Source of the DNA: GCA-2794515 sp033763335
GTDB taxonomy: Bacteria; Chloroflexota; Anaerolineae; Aggregatilineales; Phototrophicaceae
DNA: 64,000 nt
Assembly (NCBI GenBank): GCA_033763335.1
Contig: JANRKU010000031.1
Location: 1 to 64,000 of the forward strand
Direction: 5' to 3'
Shown here: piece after piece, positions 1-7,320 of the stretch
How positions within the stretch are numbered: position 1 is the stretch's first letter
Layout: the number at the start of each line of letters is the position of its first letter
The notes under the pieces: model-generated
The model's input: only the letters and a program-made list of their open reading frames with translations
Database searches by the model: none
What the model was told of the DNA's origin: nothing
Made by a program: the position numbers and the translations under genes

Positions 1-452
1 GCGCGGACAGCATCGGCATCAAAGCCTTGTGCGCGGGCAATTTCTACCAGCACATCCAATTTGCCAATATCCTGCCCATGTTCAAAATAGGCGGCATACA
101 CGGCATCTATCATCGCTTCCTGCTTGGCAGTGGGTGTGAGGGCAATCAATTGATGTGAAAGGGTCGAATTTGGGGCTTGGGTGATGGCATCAAAATTGAA
201 TACAAGTCCCACCCGCGCCCCTGCTTCACGCGGGGCATTAAAAAATTGTTCCAATGGCACACGTCCACCCCCTTTGGCGTGCATATATTCACGGAAGGGA
301 TAACCCTCTTCTGGGATGGTGGGGTTGAGGAAAAAGGTGTGATAATAAATTTCGGCAGGCTCACCTGTCCATTGCTCCAATGCGAGTTTGAGGTTTTGCT
401 TGCCAATTCGACACCATGGGCAAACTGTATCGTGAAAAATATCAATTCTCAT
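1..452 (-). CDS. DsbA-family thiol oxidoreductase (FrnE-like), 3' end outside window
   Basis: The minus strand reads from an ATG at 452 without a stop to the window edge, giving about 150 residues that begin MRIDIFHDTVCPWCRIG. The CPWC motif near residues 11-14 is the redox-active CxxC of thioredoxin-fold DsbA/FrnE proteins, and the following residues through HTFFLNPTIPEEG match the FrnE/2-hydroxychromene-2-carboxylate isomerase-like branch. These are usually cytoplasmic disulfide oxidoreductases or glutathione-type isomerases. The start at 452 is preferred over an ATG at 461 because AAAGGA lies 8 nt upstream of it. There is no signal peptide. The C-terminal helical part lies outside the window, so the exact subfamily is open. 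Confidence 0.85.
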   Translation of the reverse strand, partial: MRIDIFHDTVCPWCRIGKQNLKLALEQWTGEPAEIYYHTFFLNPTIPEEGYPFREYMHAKGGGRVPLEQFFNAPREAGARVGLVFNFDAITQAPNSTLSHQLIALTPTAKQEAMIDAVYAAYFEHGQDIGKLDVLVEIARAQGFDADAVR

Positions 453-519
453 CCAAAACATCCTTTTGCAATTATAACAATTAGTCTACAAGCATAAGAT
501 AGAGATAGAAGCACAAATC

Positions 520-1398
520 TTACACCAATATCGGTGTGGGTCGCCAACTAGAGGCGTAATCATGAGCAAATTGGTCAAACGAAATCGGAGCGCGTCCCAA
601 CAGGCGCAGAACATCATCGGTGACTGTTTTGGCATTGCCCAAACGGGTGATAGTATAGAGTGCGGTGACGACCAACGAATAACCCAATTTTTGCCCCTGC
701 TTTTTTTGTCGGCGTAAAAATGTATTGACCGATGGGCGCACATAGGTGATTGGTTGTGATAAGGCGTGCGATAATTTTTCTGCGACCTGATAATAATCGA
801 GTGCCTCAGCCCCTGTGAGGGTATATTTTTGGTTGCGATGAGCATCGTCTGTGAGGGCTAAAACAGCGACGGCGGCGATATCACGTACATCAATAAAACT
901 GGTCTTGGCGATACCAACAGGCACAATGATTTTATGCTCATCCCGAATTTCGGCGCGGTGGGTAGTAGCGAGATTTTGCATGAAAAAACTGGCGCGTAAA
1001 AAGGTGTAATCTATGCCTGTTTCTAAGATAGCTTGTTCAATTTTGTAATGCGGGACAACACGGTTATTTTCGACACCCTGTATAGATAAAAACACGATAT
1101 GCTTCACCCCCATCTCAACGGCGACACGAATGGCAGGGGCAATATCGCGGGCGACATTGGATAAAGCAGGTGGACGCACCAAAAAGAGATGTTCAATGCC
1201 CGTGAAGGCATTTTCATAGGTTTGTGGATTGAGAAAATTGAAGGGTACAATATCGGTCTCTGCACCAAATGTCTTTTGTGCCGATTCAATATCATATGCC
1301 CCAACCCGAAATGGGACACCCAATCGTTGTAGCCCATAAACAACTTCTGACCCCACATTACCGGGCGCACCTGTGACGAGGATTTTGGAATTGGACAT
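520..1398 (-). CDS. NmrA-like NAD(P)-binding reductase
   Basis: This is a 292-residue atypical short-chain dehydrogenase of the NmrA/azoreductase-like group. The N-terminus ILVTGAPGNVGSEVV is the glycine-rich Rossmann loop (GxxGxxG) for NAD(P), followed by HIVFLSIQGVENN and HYKIEQAILETGIDYTFLRASFFMQN, the typical NmrA strand and Lys-containing segment (KIEQAIxxTG). Members act as NAD(P)H quinone or azo reductases or as redox-sensing regulators; the substrate cannot be read from sequence. The gene is monocistronic: 116 bp separate it from the lipoprotein gene behind it on the same strand. Its promoter region carries two matching dyads described separately, so it is probably under a local repressor whose gene is not nearby. 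Confidence 0.85.
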   Translation of the reverse strand: MSNSKILVTGAPGNVGSEVVYGLQRLGVPFRVGAYDIESAQKTFGAETDIVPFNFLNPQTYENAFTGIEHLFLVRPPALSNVARDIAPAIRVAVEMGVKHIVFLSIQGVENNRVVPHYKIEQAILETGIDYTFLRASFFMQNLATTHRAEIRDEHKIIVPVGIAKTSFIDVRDIAAVAVLALTDDAHRNQKYTLTGAEALDYYQVAEKLSHALSQPITYVRPSVNTFLRRQKKQGQKLGYSLVVTALYTITRLGNAKTVTDDVLRLLGRAPISFDQFAHDYASSWRPTPILV

Positions 1399-1416
1399 GG
1401 CGATAAAACCTTTTCA

Positions 1417-1478
1417 TGATATTTATCAATATCTCAATTATACCAACTGGTCTACATAATTGACTATGATGAATATCA
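1417..1478 (-). promoter_or_regulatory. Promoter and paired dyads upstream of the NmrA-like gene
   Basis: On the minus strand a TATAAT box lies at 1442-1437, preceded by TGG (extended -10); no good -35 is visible. Two dyads flank it: TGATATTTATCA at 1417-1428 and TGATGAATATCA at 1467-1478, both fitting TGAT-N4-ATCA, with centres 50 bp apart. The larger units 1415-1428 and 1467-1480 are also inverted copies of each other (13 of 14 bases). This arrangement suits a dimeric repressor bound on both sides of the start point. The regulator is unknown. Confidence 0.5.
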
Positions 1479-1514
1479 TGGTTTTTACCGCCATATGGCA
1501 GGTTATACGGCTAT

Positions 1515-2057
1515 TTATCCCTTTAATCTATCAAAATGCCCTTGCCACATATCGCATAACGGTTGGTCGGTGGCGGCATACAAATAACTGATAGTATCCC
1601 CACCCGATTGGAATGTGCCATAAGCAGTACATGGCTCTGCGGTCATCACCCGCGCAATATCGGATGGTGGACGGGTGATACAGGGCAAAAAGTTATCTAT
1701 CGCCCGATTCTGATTCAGTATCACCAACACCCCTGTGATGGGCAGGCGCACTTCAGTGATAGTAGAAGCACGTTCTAAATACAACCGTGCATCAAATGTG
1801 CCTGTTTCGCGGTAACAATCTACAAAATCATCCAATTTATATATCACTGCCGAAAGGGGTAAATTACCTGTGCCAATTCCGAGCGCGGTTAGGCTACCGA
1901 GTACAGAATCTTGGACACCTTCTAATCCCGATACCGCATAATTATCAAATGTAGGAAAAAACGACTGGGCGGCTTGTGGGTCTTGGTTGGTGTTATTGGT
2001 TGGTTGACAGGCTACCAATGGCAAAACGAGGAGCAATAGAGCGAAAAATTTACGCAT
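1515..2057 (-). CDS. Putative lipoprotein of unknown function
   Basis: About 180 residues starting MRKFFALLLLVLPLVACQP: a short positively charged n-region, hydrophobic core and the lipobox LVAC, so the mature protein should be a lipoprotein with the lipidated Cys at residue 17. The start at 2057 is chosen because GAAAGG lies 8 nt upstream; a longer reading from 2078 is possible but weaker. The start overlaps the end of lspA by 8 nt, so the two genes are translationally coupled. Fittingly, lspA encodes the peptidase that cleaves such precursors. The rest contains no domain I recognise. Two pairs of cysteines in the C-terminal half (around DCYRE, LPCITR, EPCTAY and PLCDMW) suggest disulfides outside the membrane. 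Confidence 0.75.
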   Translation of the reverse strand: MRKFFALLLLVLPLVACQPTNNTNQDPQAAQSFFPTFDNYAVSGLEGVQDSVLGSLTALGIGTGNLPLSAVIYKLDDFVDCYRETGTFDARLYLERASTITEVRLPITGVLVILNQNRAIDNFLPCITRPPSDIARVMTAEPCTAYGTFQSGGDTISYLYAATDQPLCDMWQGHFDRLKG

Positions 2058-2586
2058 TTTCAATACCTTTCGATTCATCGGGGGACGATATATCAGAGGA
2101 TTTCGGCTTCGATTGACGGTCTAATCGCCATGATTCAAGAATCACGAGCAACACGCCAATCACAATAGCATGGTCAGCAATATTAGAAACATTAGAAAAA
2201 TTGACCACAGGGACGGTGTACTGAATAAAATCGGTCACATGCCCATGCTGGATACGGTCTATGGCGTTGCCCAATGCCCCGCCACAAATCAGCGCAATGC
2301 CCATGCGGGTGATATGGGCTTCTGGGGCGATACGATGATAAAAAATCAGCATACCAATGACGATGGCAAGCGCCATGAACAAAAATAAATCCCCTGCTTG
2401 GGGCAACAATCCAAATGCCGCGCCAGTGTTATAGCTATGGGTAAAGCGGAGAATATCCCCCAAAAAAGGGATAGGAGCATAAGAATCATAGCGCACAAGG
2501 CGCTCAATGATGGCTTGTTTGGTGGCTTGGTCTATACAAATTGTGCCGATGATGAGCATCAGCGCCAGAATCCAACGTTTTATCAA
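2050..2586 (-). CDS. lspA: Lipoprotein signal peptidase II
   Basis: A 178-residue, four-helix membrane aspartyl protease that cleaves signal peptides of lipidated prolipoproteins. The diagnostic blocks are present: DQATK after the first helix, SYNTGAAFGLL (NTGAAF), GGALGNAIDRI with one catalytic Asp, and FSNVSNIADHAIVIG with the second catalytic Asp. The start is a TTG at 2586 preceded by AAAGGA with 8-nt spacing; no in-frame ATG gives the first helix. The C-terminal tail is polar (RQSKPKSSDISSPDESKG), as is common for the cytoplasmic end. It overlaps the lipoprotein gene downstream and is probably co-transcribed with it. Confidence 0.95.
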   Translation of the reverse strand: MIKRWILALMLIIGTICIDQATKQAIIERLVRYDSYAPIPFLGDILRFTHSYNTGAAFGLLPQAGDLFLFMALAIVIGMLIFYHRIAPEAHITRMGIALICGGALGNAIDRIQHGHVTDFIQYTVPVVNFSNVSNIADHAIVIGVLLVILESWRLDRQSKPKSSDISSPDESKGIENA

Positions 2587-2610
2587 AATGATAATCCTTT
2601 TATATCATGC

Positions 2611-2680
2611 GCGGACGGCATATATGCCATCCCTACGACACGTTGTAGGTTTGTAGGGGCGAAGATACATCGCGCCCGCA
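2611..2680. repeat. Degenerate dispersed palindromes (ACGGC and GGGGCG types)
   Basis: At 2613-2632 GGACGGCATATATGCCATCC is a palindrome with one mismatch, followed by CCTAC. At 2653-2679 a second, poorer dyad starts GTAGGGGCGA and ends TCGCGCCCGC. Both resemble better copies at 51733-51780, 34718-34774 and 55131-55232. The pair lies between the divergent lspA and thrS transcription units. Confidence 0.6.
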
Positions 2681-2710
2681 TCTATTTCATCCATAGTCTA
2701 ATGCAAACTG

Positions 2711-2739
2711 TTGAAAAAATAAACCGATTATGCTATAGT
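2711..2739 (+). promoter_or_regulatory. Promoter of the thrS leader
   Basis: TTGAAA at 2711-2716 and TATAGT at 2734-2739 are separated by exactly 17 bp, with TGC just before the -10 (extended -10). Transcription should start near 2746, about 30 nt before the leader peptide start codon. Confidence 0.75.
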
Positions 2740-2774
2740 GACAGTATTCGCGTGTCATTTTAAGGGATTTTATC

Positions 2775-2825
2775 ATGCAACACATTATGAAAATCCAATT
2801 GACAACCACAACCACCACACCATGA
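2775..2825 (+). CDS. Threonine-rich leader peptide of the thrS attenuator
   Basis: A 16-codon frame, ATG at 2775 to TGA at 2825, encodes MQHIMKIQLTTTTTTP. Six successive Thr codons (ACA ACC ACA ACC ACC ACA) precede the last Pro codon. AAGGGA at 2762-2767 lies 7 nt before the ATG, an excellent ribosome binding site. The frame lies between a strong promoter and a perfect terminator hairpin in front of the threonyl-tRNA synthetase gene. This is the arrangement of amino-acid leader peptides such as thrL or pheL. I infer that slow translation of the Thr run at low charged tRNA-Thr favours read-through into thrS. It is too short for similarity searching; support comes from position, RBS and codon content. 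Confidence 0.8.
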   Translation: MQHIMKIQLTTTTTTP

Positions 2826-2826
2826 A

Positions 2827-2929
2827 CGGGTGAGGTTGGTCGTGCTTTGCCCTGTTCCCATACATGGGCAAAGGCTAGATGAGATAATAATCAACATCCC
2901 CTCCCGCCCTTGTGTGAGGGGATGTTTTT
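2827..2929 (+). promoter_or_regulatory. Transcription attenuator: antiterminator segment, pause hairpin, terminator
   Basis: Terminator: AACATCCCCTC at 2893-2903 pairs perfectly over 11 bp with GAGGGGATGTT at 2916-2926, followed by a T-run to 2929. Upstream hairpin: CTTTGCCC at 2845-2852 with GGGCAAAG at 2866-2873. Candidate antiterminator: GGGTGAGGTTG at 2828-2838, just after the leader stop codon, can pair with CAACATCCCC at 2892-2901 with two mismatches, which would destroy the terminator. A ribosome that reaches the leader stop would cover 2828-2838 and allow termination; one stalled on the Thr codons would leave it free. The terminator is seen directly; the switching model is inference. 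Confidence 0.7.
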
Positions 2930-2964
2930 ATTCTGGTTATTAGTCATGTCACACAGGAGAAACC

Positions 2965-4770
2965 ATGTCTGTACCATACGAAGAAAGTCAGTTGTATAAA
3001 ATCCGCCATAGTTTGGCGCATATCATGGCAGAAGCGATGCTAGAACGCTTCCCAGATGCCCAAATTGCCATCGGTCCGCCCATTGAGGACGGCTTCTATT
3101 ATGATTTCTTATTCTCGCAATCCCCATCTGATGAAGACCTCAAATGGGTCGAAAAACGCATGAAAAAAATCATCGGCGGAAATCATGCTTTTGTACGTAA
3201 AGAAGTCACCCCAGAAGAAGCCCGCGCCCAATTCTCCAATCAACCCTTCAAGTTGGAATTGATTGATGATTTGGTCAATGGACGGGTGAATGAAATGGGC
3301 GAAGAAATCACCGCACCATCCAGCACGCTCACGTTTTATACGCAGAGCAAATTCACGGATTTATGTCGTGGTCCGCATGTGAATAGCACCAAAGAAATTA
3401 ATCCAGATGCCTTTAGCATCACCTACAAACCCCTCGCAGGGGCATATTGGCGCGGGGATGAAAATCGGCAACAATTGACGCGCATTTATGGCACGGCATG
3501 GGAAACGCCAGAAGATTTGGCAGATTATTTGCATCGTCTGGATGAAGCCAAAAAACGTGACCATCGCGTGGTCGGGGAACGTCTCGGATTATTTGTCATT
3601 GACCCATTGGTTGGTAAGGGTCTCCCCCTCTGGAAGCCCAAAGGGGCAATCTTGCGCGACACGTTAGAACGTTGGTTGCGACAAGTGCAAATTGATAATG
3701 GCTATAGCCCTGTGGTCACGCCACATATCGGCAAATTAGACCTGTATAAAACGTCGGGGCATTATCCCTATTATAAGGATAGCCAATATACGCCGATTCA
3801 GGTGGATGACGAAGAATTTATGCTCAAGCCGATGAACTGCCCCCATCACTGCATGATTTATAAGAGTGATATGCACTCCTATCGGGATTTGCCCCTGCGC
3901 CTAGCCGAATTTGGCACGGTGTATCGCTATGAGCAAAGTGGCGAGTTACACGGGCTGACGCGGGTACGTGGTTTTACGGTGGATGATGCCCATTTGTATG
4001 TCACGCCAAGCCAATTATTGAGCGAATTCATCAATGTGGTGAAGCTCATCCAATACGTATTTGGGTCGCTCGGATTAACCGATTTCCGCGCTCGCGTGGG
4101 CATCCGTGACCCCAAAAGTGAAAAATATGTGGGTGATGATAGCTTGTGGGAACAAGCCACCAGCGCCATTTTACAGGCGTGCCAAGAATTGAATTTGCCC
4201 CACACGGTAGAAGAAGGCGAAGCGGCATTCTATGGACCAAAACTCGATTTCATTTTCCGTGATGCGCTCAAACGTGAATGGCAATTGGGGACGGTGCAAG
4301 TGGATTATAACCTGCCCCAACGCTTTGATTTGGAATATGTGGATGAAAACAATTCCCGTCAACGCCCCATCATGATTCACCGCGCCCCATTTGGCAGTAT
4401 GGAACGCTTTATTGGCATTTTGATTGAGCATTTCGCTGGCGAATTCCCCGCATGGCTATCGCCTGTGCAGGTGTTACTCATCCCTGTTTCCGATTCACAC
4501 ATTGAGTATGCCAATCAGGTGGTGGTGGAACTGAAAAAATATGGTATTCGCGCCCAAGTGGATGCGGGTAAAGGGCGGATGCAAAAGAAAATCCGTGATG
4601 CGCGTGAGGACTATATCCCATATATGGGCATTGTGGGCGATAGAGACATCGAAAATGGAACGGTGAGCGTGCGTCTGCGGACGGATGAAGATTTGGGCGC
4701 GATGAGCGTGGCAGATTTCATCAGCTTGCTGAATCGTGTCGTCGCAGAAAAGGCAATGGAACTGAAGTAA
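2965..4770 (+). CDS. thrS: Threonyl-tRNA synthetase, TGS-less form
   Basis: 601 residues; charges tRNA-Thr with threonine. It starts directly with the editing domain (HSLAHIMAEAM, the HxxxH motif, and later DLCRGPHV with the C..H pair), so the N-terminal TGS domain of the usual ~640-residue enzyme is absent. The class II catalytic core follows: MNCPHH with the zinc-binding Cys, motif 2 EFGTVYRYEQSG then GLTRVRGFTVDDAH with a zinc-binding His, and motif 3 MIHRAPFGSMERFIG. The C-terminal anticodon-binding domain starts near VQVLLIPVSDSH. AGGAG at 2955-2959 gives the start. It is a single-gene unit behind the Thr-leader attenuator and ends at a strong terminator. Confidence 0.97.
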   Translation: MSVPYEESQLYKIRHSLAHIMAEAMLERFPDAQIAIGPPIEDGFYYDFLFSQSPSDEDLKWVEKRMKKIIGGNHAFVRKEVTPEEARAQFSNQPFKLELIDDLVNGRVNEMGEEITAPSSTLTFYTQSKFTDLCRGPHVNSTKEINPDAFSITYKPLAGAYWRGDENRQQLTRIYGTAWETPEDLADYLHRLDEAKKRDHRVVGERLGLFVIDPLVGKGLPLWKPKGAILRDTLERWLRQVQIDNGYSPVVTPHIGKLDLYKTSGHYPYYKDSQYTPIQVDDEEFMLKPMNCPHHCMIYKSDMHSYRDLPLRLAEFGTVYRYEQSGELHGLTRVRGFTVDDAHLYVTPSQLLSEFINVVKLIQYVFGSLGLTDFRARVGIRDPKSEKYVGDDSLWEQATSAILQACQELNLPHTVEEGEAAFYGPKLDFIFRDALKREWQLGTVQVDYNLPQRFDLEYVDENNSRQRPIMIHRAPFGSMERFIGILIEHFAGEFPAWLSPVQVLLIPVSDSHIEYANQVVVELKKYGIRAQVDAGKGRMQKKIRDAREDYIPYMGIVGDRDIENGTVSVRLRTDEDLGAMSVADFISLLNRVVAEKAMELK

Positions 4771-4778
4771 TATTTTCT

Positions 4779-4809
4779 AAAAGACGGTATACGAATATAC
4801 CGTCTTTTT
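4779..4809 (+). terminator. Rho-independent terminator of thrS
   Basis: AAAAGACGGTATA at 4779-4791 pairs perfectly with TATACCGTCTTTT at 4796-4808 around the tetraloop CGAA, ending in a T-run. Confidence 0.9.
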
Positions 4810-4853
4810 ATCTTTGAATCATAGAATTGAAATGCACCCTTTTAATAGTATGA

Positions 4854-4884
4854 TTGAAAACTGATTATTAAATCATGCTATAAT
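4854..4884 (+). promoter_or_regulatory. Promoter of the DUF5615/DUF433 module
   Basis: TATAAT at 4879-4884 with TGC before it (extended -10) and TTGAAA at 4854-4859, spacer 19 bp. The stretch AATCATGCTATAAT at 4871-4884 recurs exactly at 12106-12119 in front of the second DUF433 gene. Confidence 0.6.
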
Positions 4885-4904
4885 TCTAAAAGATGGTGAT
4901 AGGA

Positions 4905-5249
4905 ATGATAACTTTTTATACAGATGCCAATATTGATAAGCAAGTTGCCATTCAACTTAGAAAATATGGTATCCCTGTTATCAGATGTCAAGATGTTGGG
5001 ATGGATAACGCGACTGATGAGGAACATTTGGCGTATGCCAGCGCGAATCAACTAACGCTCGTTACAAAAGATTCTGATTTCCGTGCTTTACATTATCAAT
5101 GCCTCAGTGAAGAACGGATTCATTATGGAATATTTCTATGCTCAAATTGTCAAGTAGAGGCAACTGGTCGAATTATTAAAGAGTGTATCACTTATTTTCA
5201 ATTATTTGAGTCATTTGAAGATGTTATCAATAAGCTATTTGAGATTTAG
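4905..5249 (+). CDS. DUF5615 PIN-like protein (putative toxin)
   Basis: About 114 residues beginning MITFYTDANIDKQVAIQLRK. The pattern of an early Asp (TDAN), then DEEHLAYAS and LVTKDSDF is that of the DUF5615 family, small PIN-like domains whose acidic residues resemble the metal site of RNases. Such proteins usually pair with a DUF433 protein and are regarded as the toxin half; RNase activity here is inference. An upstream ATG at 4893 would add four residues; the start at 4905 has GGTG and AGGA close by, so the choice is uncertain. The DUF433 gene follows 10 nt after the stop codon. Confidence 0.8.
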   Translation: MITFYTDANIDKQVAIQLRKYGIPVIRCQDVGMDNATDEEHLAYASANQLTLVTKDSDFRALHYQCLSEERIHYGIFLCSNCQVEATGRIIKECITYFQLFESFEDVINKLFEI

Positions 5250-5259
5250 GAGTAACACC

Positions 5260-5577
5260 ATGACAATCATAATACCCAATCATATTGTCATCACCAATGG
5301 TAAAGCCACCATCGCAGGGCGCGGGGGCATTAAAGCCGAATTGGTCGCACGGATGGTTGTGGATGATGGTTATACCATTGAACAAACGATGGAAAATTAC
5401 AATCTATCCCGCGCACAGGTGTTATCGGCAATGGCGTTTTATTATGAAAATCAAGACTATTTAGATGCCGAACACAAACGGGTATGGGATTTAATCCATG
5501 AAGAAGCGATGAATCTTGAAAAATTCAAGGAATATTTGGCGAATAAGAAAAAACAAGAAGCCACTACAGAGGAATAA
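5260..5577 (+). CDS. DUF433 protein (putative antitoxin)
   Basis: 105 residues from ATG 5260, which has TTAGGAG 9 nt upstream; a longer frame from 5206 overlaps the toxin gene and is rejected. The DUF433 core is clear: IVITNGKATIAGRGGIKAELVARMVV, then YTIEQTMENYNLSRAQVLSAMAFYYENQ, a helix-turn-helix-like fold. The C-terminal tail is charged and helical (LIHEEAMNLEKFKEYLANKKK) and probably wraps the partner toxin. It shares almost all of its first 70 residues with the product of 12145-12456, while synonymous positions differ widely, so the copies are old and under selection. It is probably co-transcribed with the DUF5615 gene. Confidence 0.85.
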   Translation: MTIIIPNHIVITNGKATIAGRGGIKAELVARMVVDDGYTIEQTMENYNLSRAQVLSAMAFYYENQDYLDAEHKRVWDLIHEEAMNLEKFKEYLANKKKQEATTEE

Positions 5578-5600
5578 ACTCTCAGTTGTTTAATTAACAA

Positions 5601-5627
5601 GTGGGCGGGGCAACAATCCTCGCCCAC
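5601..5627. terminator. Hairpin after the DUF433 gene
   Basis: GTGGGCGGGG at 5601-5610 pairs with CCTCGCCCAC at 5618-5627 with one mismatch. No T-run follows, so factor-independent termination is uncertain. The remaining 160 bp to the next gene hold no gene; an AT-rich stretch with TACAAT near 5744 may be the promoter of the next gene. Confidence 0.45.
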
Positions 5628-5793
5628 CACGATTGACTAATTTAGGTGATGTACACCCCCGCTAGATCTCAAACTACAAATTCGCGTGTCCCCCATTGAA
5701 CCACACAAATATCATATCTTTTCAGCGTTATGGAAATTTCAGCGTACAATAGGGGTTAGATAAAATTATTGTTTATATCAGGAGAAACCCCTC

Positions 5794-7317
5794 ATGCGTT
5801 ATCGGTTCTTATTGCTCTGTGTCATCCTCATTGGATTCTCCATCACCCCCATCGTATCCGCCCAATCAGAATTTAACACCCCACCCTACGACATCGGCAA
5901 TCCCATCCTCATTGACCTATATATCAACCCTACCACAGGCAATGATAATAACGATGGCACATCGCCAGAAACAGCATTTCAATCACTGGATACCGCATGG
6001 CGACAAATCCCAATGGGCGAAATATTGACCACAGGCTATCGGCTCAATTTGGCAGAAGGCACATATCCAGAAAATATATTGCCATCCTATTGGGAATCAC
6101 GCTATGGCACAAGTGACGCACCAATCATCATTCAGGGGGCGGGGATAAATACCCTACTGGCGGGGAATGTCAATGTCTATGACACCAGCTATATTTATTT
6201 CTTGGATTTAAGTATTAGCTACGGCGCAGATGCGTTTCACTGCGAGTTATGCGACCATTTGCTCATTCGTGGTGTGACAATGGTCGGCGCAGACCCAGAA
6301 ACATTTAATGCCCGTGAAACGCTCAAGGTCAATCAATCGCAATATGTATATATCGAAAATAGCGATATTAGCGGTGCAGAAGACAACGCCATAGACTTTG
6401 TGGCGGTGCAATATGGGCATATCCTCAACAATCGGGTACATAATGCGGGTGATTGGTGCGCGTATGTCAAAGGTGGTTCGGCATATATCCGCGTCGAAGG
6501 CAACAATTTTTATGATTGTGGCAATGGCGGATTCAGCGCGGGGCAAGGCACAGGCTTCCAATTTATGACACCCCCATGGATACACTATGAGGTGTATTTT
6601 ATCACCATCGTCAATAACACCGTTACCGATGCCTATGGCGCGGGGATTGGTGTTCAAGGGGCATATAATGTGTTGGTCGCTTATAACACCCTCTATGATA
6701 TTGGGGCGCGTAGCCATTTATTAGAAGTGGTCTATGGCGGTCGGTCATGTGATGGTCAAATTGGCGATTCAGACCGCATACGCTGTGCAGACTATCTCGC
6801 TATGGGCGGATGGGGAACAGAGGTTGTAGATGATGGCGATAATTATGTCCGTATCCCGAATAAAAATGTGTATATCTACAACAATATCCTATGGGGAAGC
6901 CCAAGCCCAGACCAACATTTCTGGATTCCCGCGCCCTATTCTGGGGCATCACAAGCGGGGTCTGGCTTACCTGATGTGATTGTGGCAGATGAAAACCTGC
7001 AAATTCGCGGAAATATCATTTGGGACGGCGAAGCAGGTCATTATGTGGGTATAGAATATGATGGCGGGTGCGCGGATGATAACCCAACCTGCAATATGGC
7101 ACAATTGATAGCGGATAATACCATTAATACCCTTATGCCCGATTTAGCAGAACCATCTGTCGGCGTATTGAATCGTACTTTGGATGGCAATGTGTGTTCT
7201 GTAGCCACCTATGAAATACCACCTTTTCCAACCGACGACTTGCCTGCGAATGTGCCGATGGGTGATAATAATCCACAAGCATCGCTCCCCATCACTTGTG
7301 CTGGAATTTGGGATTAA
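5794..7317 (+). CDS. Secreted right-handed beta-helix protein
   Basis: 507 residues with a signal peptide MRYRFLLLCVILIGFSITPIVSAQ. After it, YINPTTGNDNNDGTSPETAFQSLDTAW is the DUF1565-like entry motif found at the start of pectate-lyase-like beta-helices (GxDxNDGTxxxPF type). The body is a run of short strands ending in N/D residues (HLLIRGVTMVG, YVYIENSDISG, YGHILNNRVHN, YNVLVAYNTLYD), i.e. parallel beta-helix rungs. Family members bind or cleave polysaccharides outside the cell; no catalytic residues can be assigned. Several Cys pairs occur in the C-terminal half. AGGAG gives the start. The regulator gene begins 3 nt after its stop, which suggests one operon. Confidence 0.8.
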   Translation: MRYRFLLLCVILIGFSITPIVSAQSEFNTPPYDIGNPILIDLYINPTTGNDNNDGTSPETAFQSLDTAWRQIPMGEILTTGYRLNLAEGTYPENILPSYWESRYGTSDAPIIIQGAGINTLLAGNVNVYDTSYIYFLDLSISYGADAFHCELCDHLLIRGVTMVGADPETFNARETLKVNQSQYVYIENSDISGAEDNAIDFVAVQYGHILNNRVHNAGDWCAYVKGGSAYIRVEGNNFYDCGNGGFSAGQGTGFQFMTPPWIHYEVYFITIVNNTVTDAYGAGIGVQGAYNVLVAYNTLYDIGARSHLLEVVYGGRSCDGQIGDSDRIRCADYLAMGGWGTEVVDDGDNYVRIPNKNVYIYNNILWGSPSPDQHFWIPAPYSGASQAGSGLPDVIVADENLQIRGNIIWDGEAGHYVGIEYDGGCADDNPTCNMAQLIADNTINTLMPDLAEPSVGVLNRTLDGNVCSVATYEIPPFPTDDLPANVPMGDNNPQASLPITCAGIWD

Positions 7318-7320
7318 TCT

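Noticed and set aside
146..497. Two overlapping frames of about 100 codons at the left edge
   Set aside because: Both are shadows in other frames of the partial DsbA-like gene, which runs to the window edge and has CPWC and an RBS.
2775..2964. A T-box riboswitch in front of thrS
   Set aside because: The T-box antiterminator core (GGTGGNACCGCG-like) and a specifier-loop stem are not found; GGGTGAGGTTGG is not a good match. The six Thr codons in a translated frame fit a leader peptide better.
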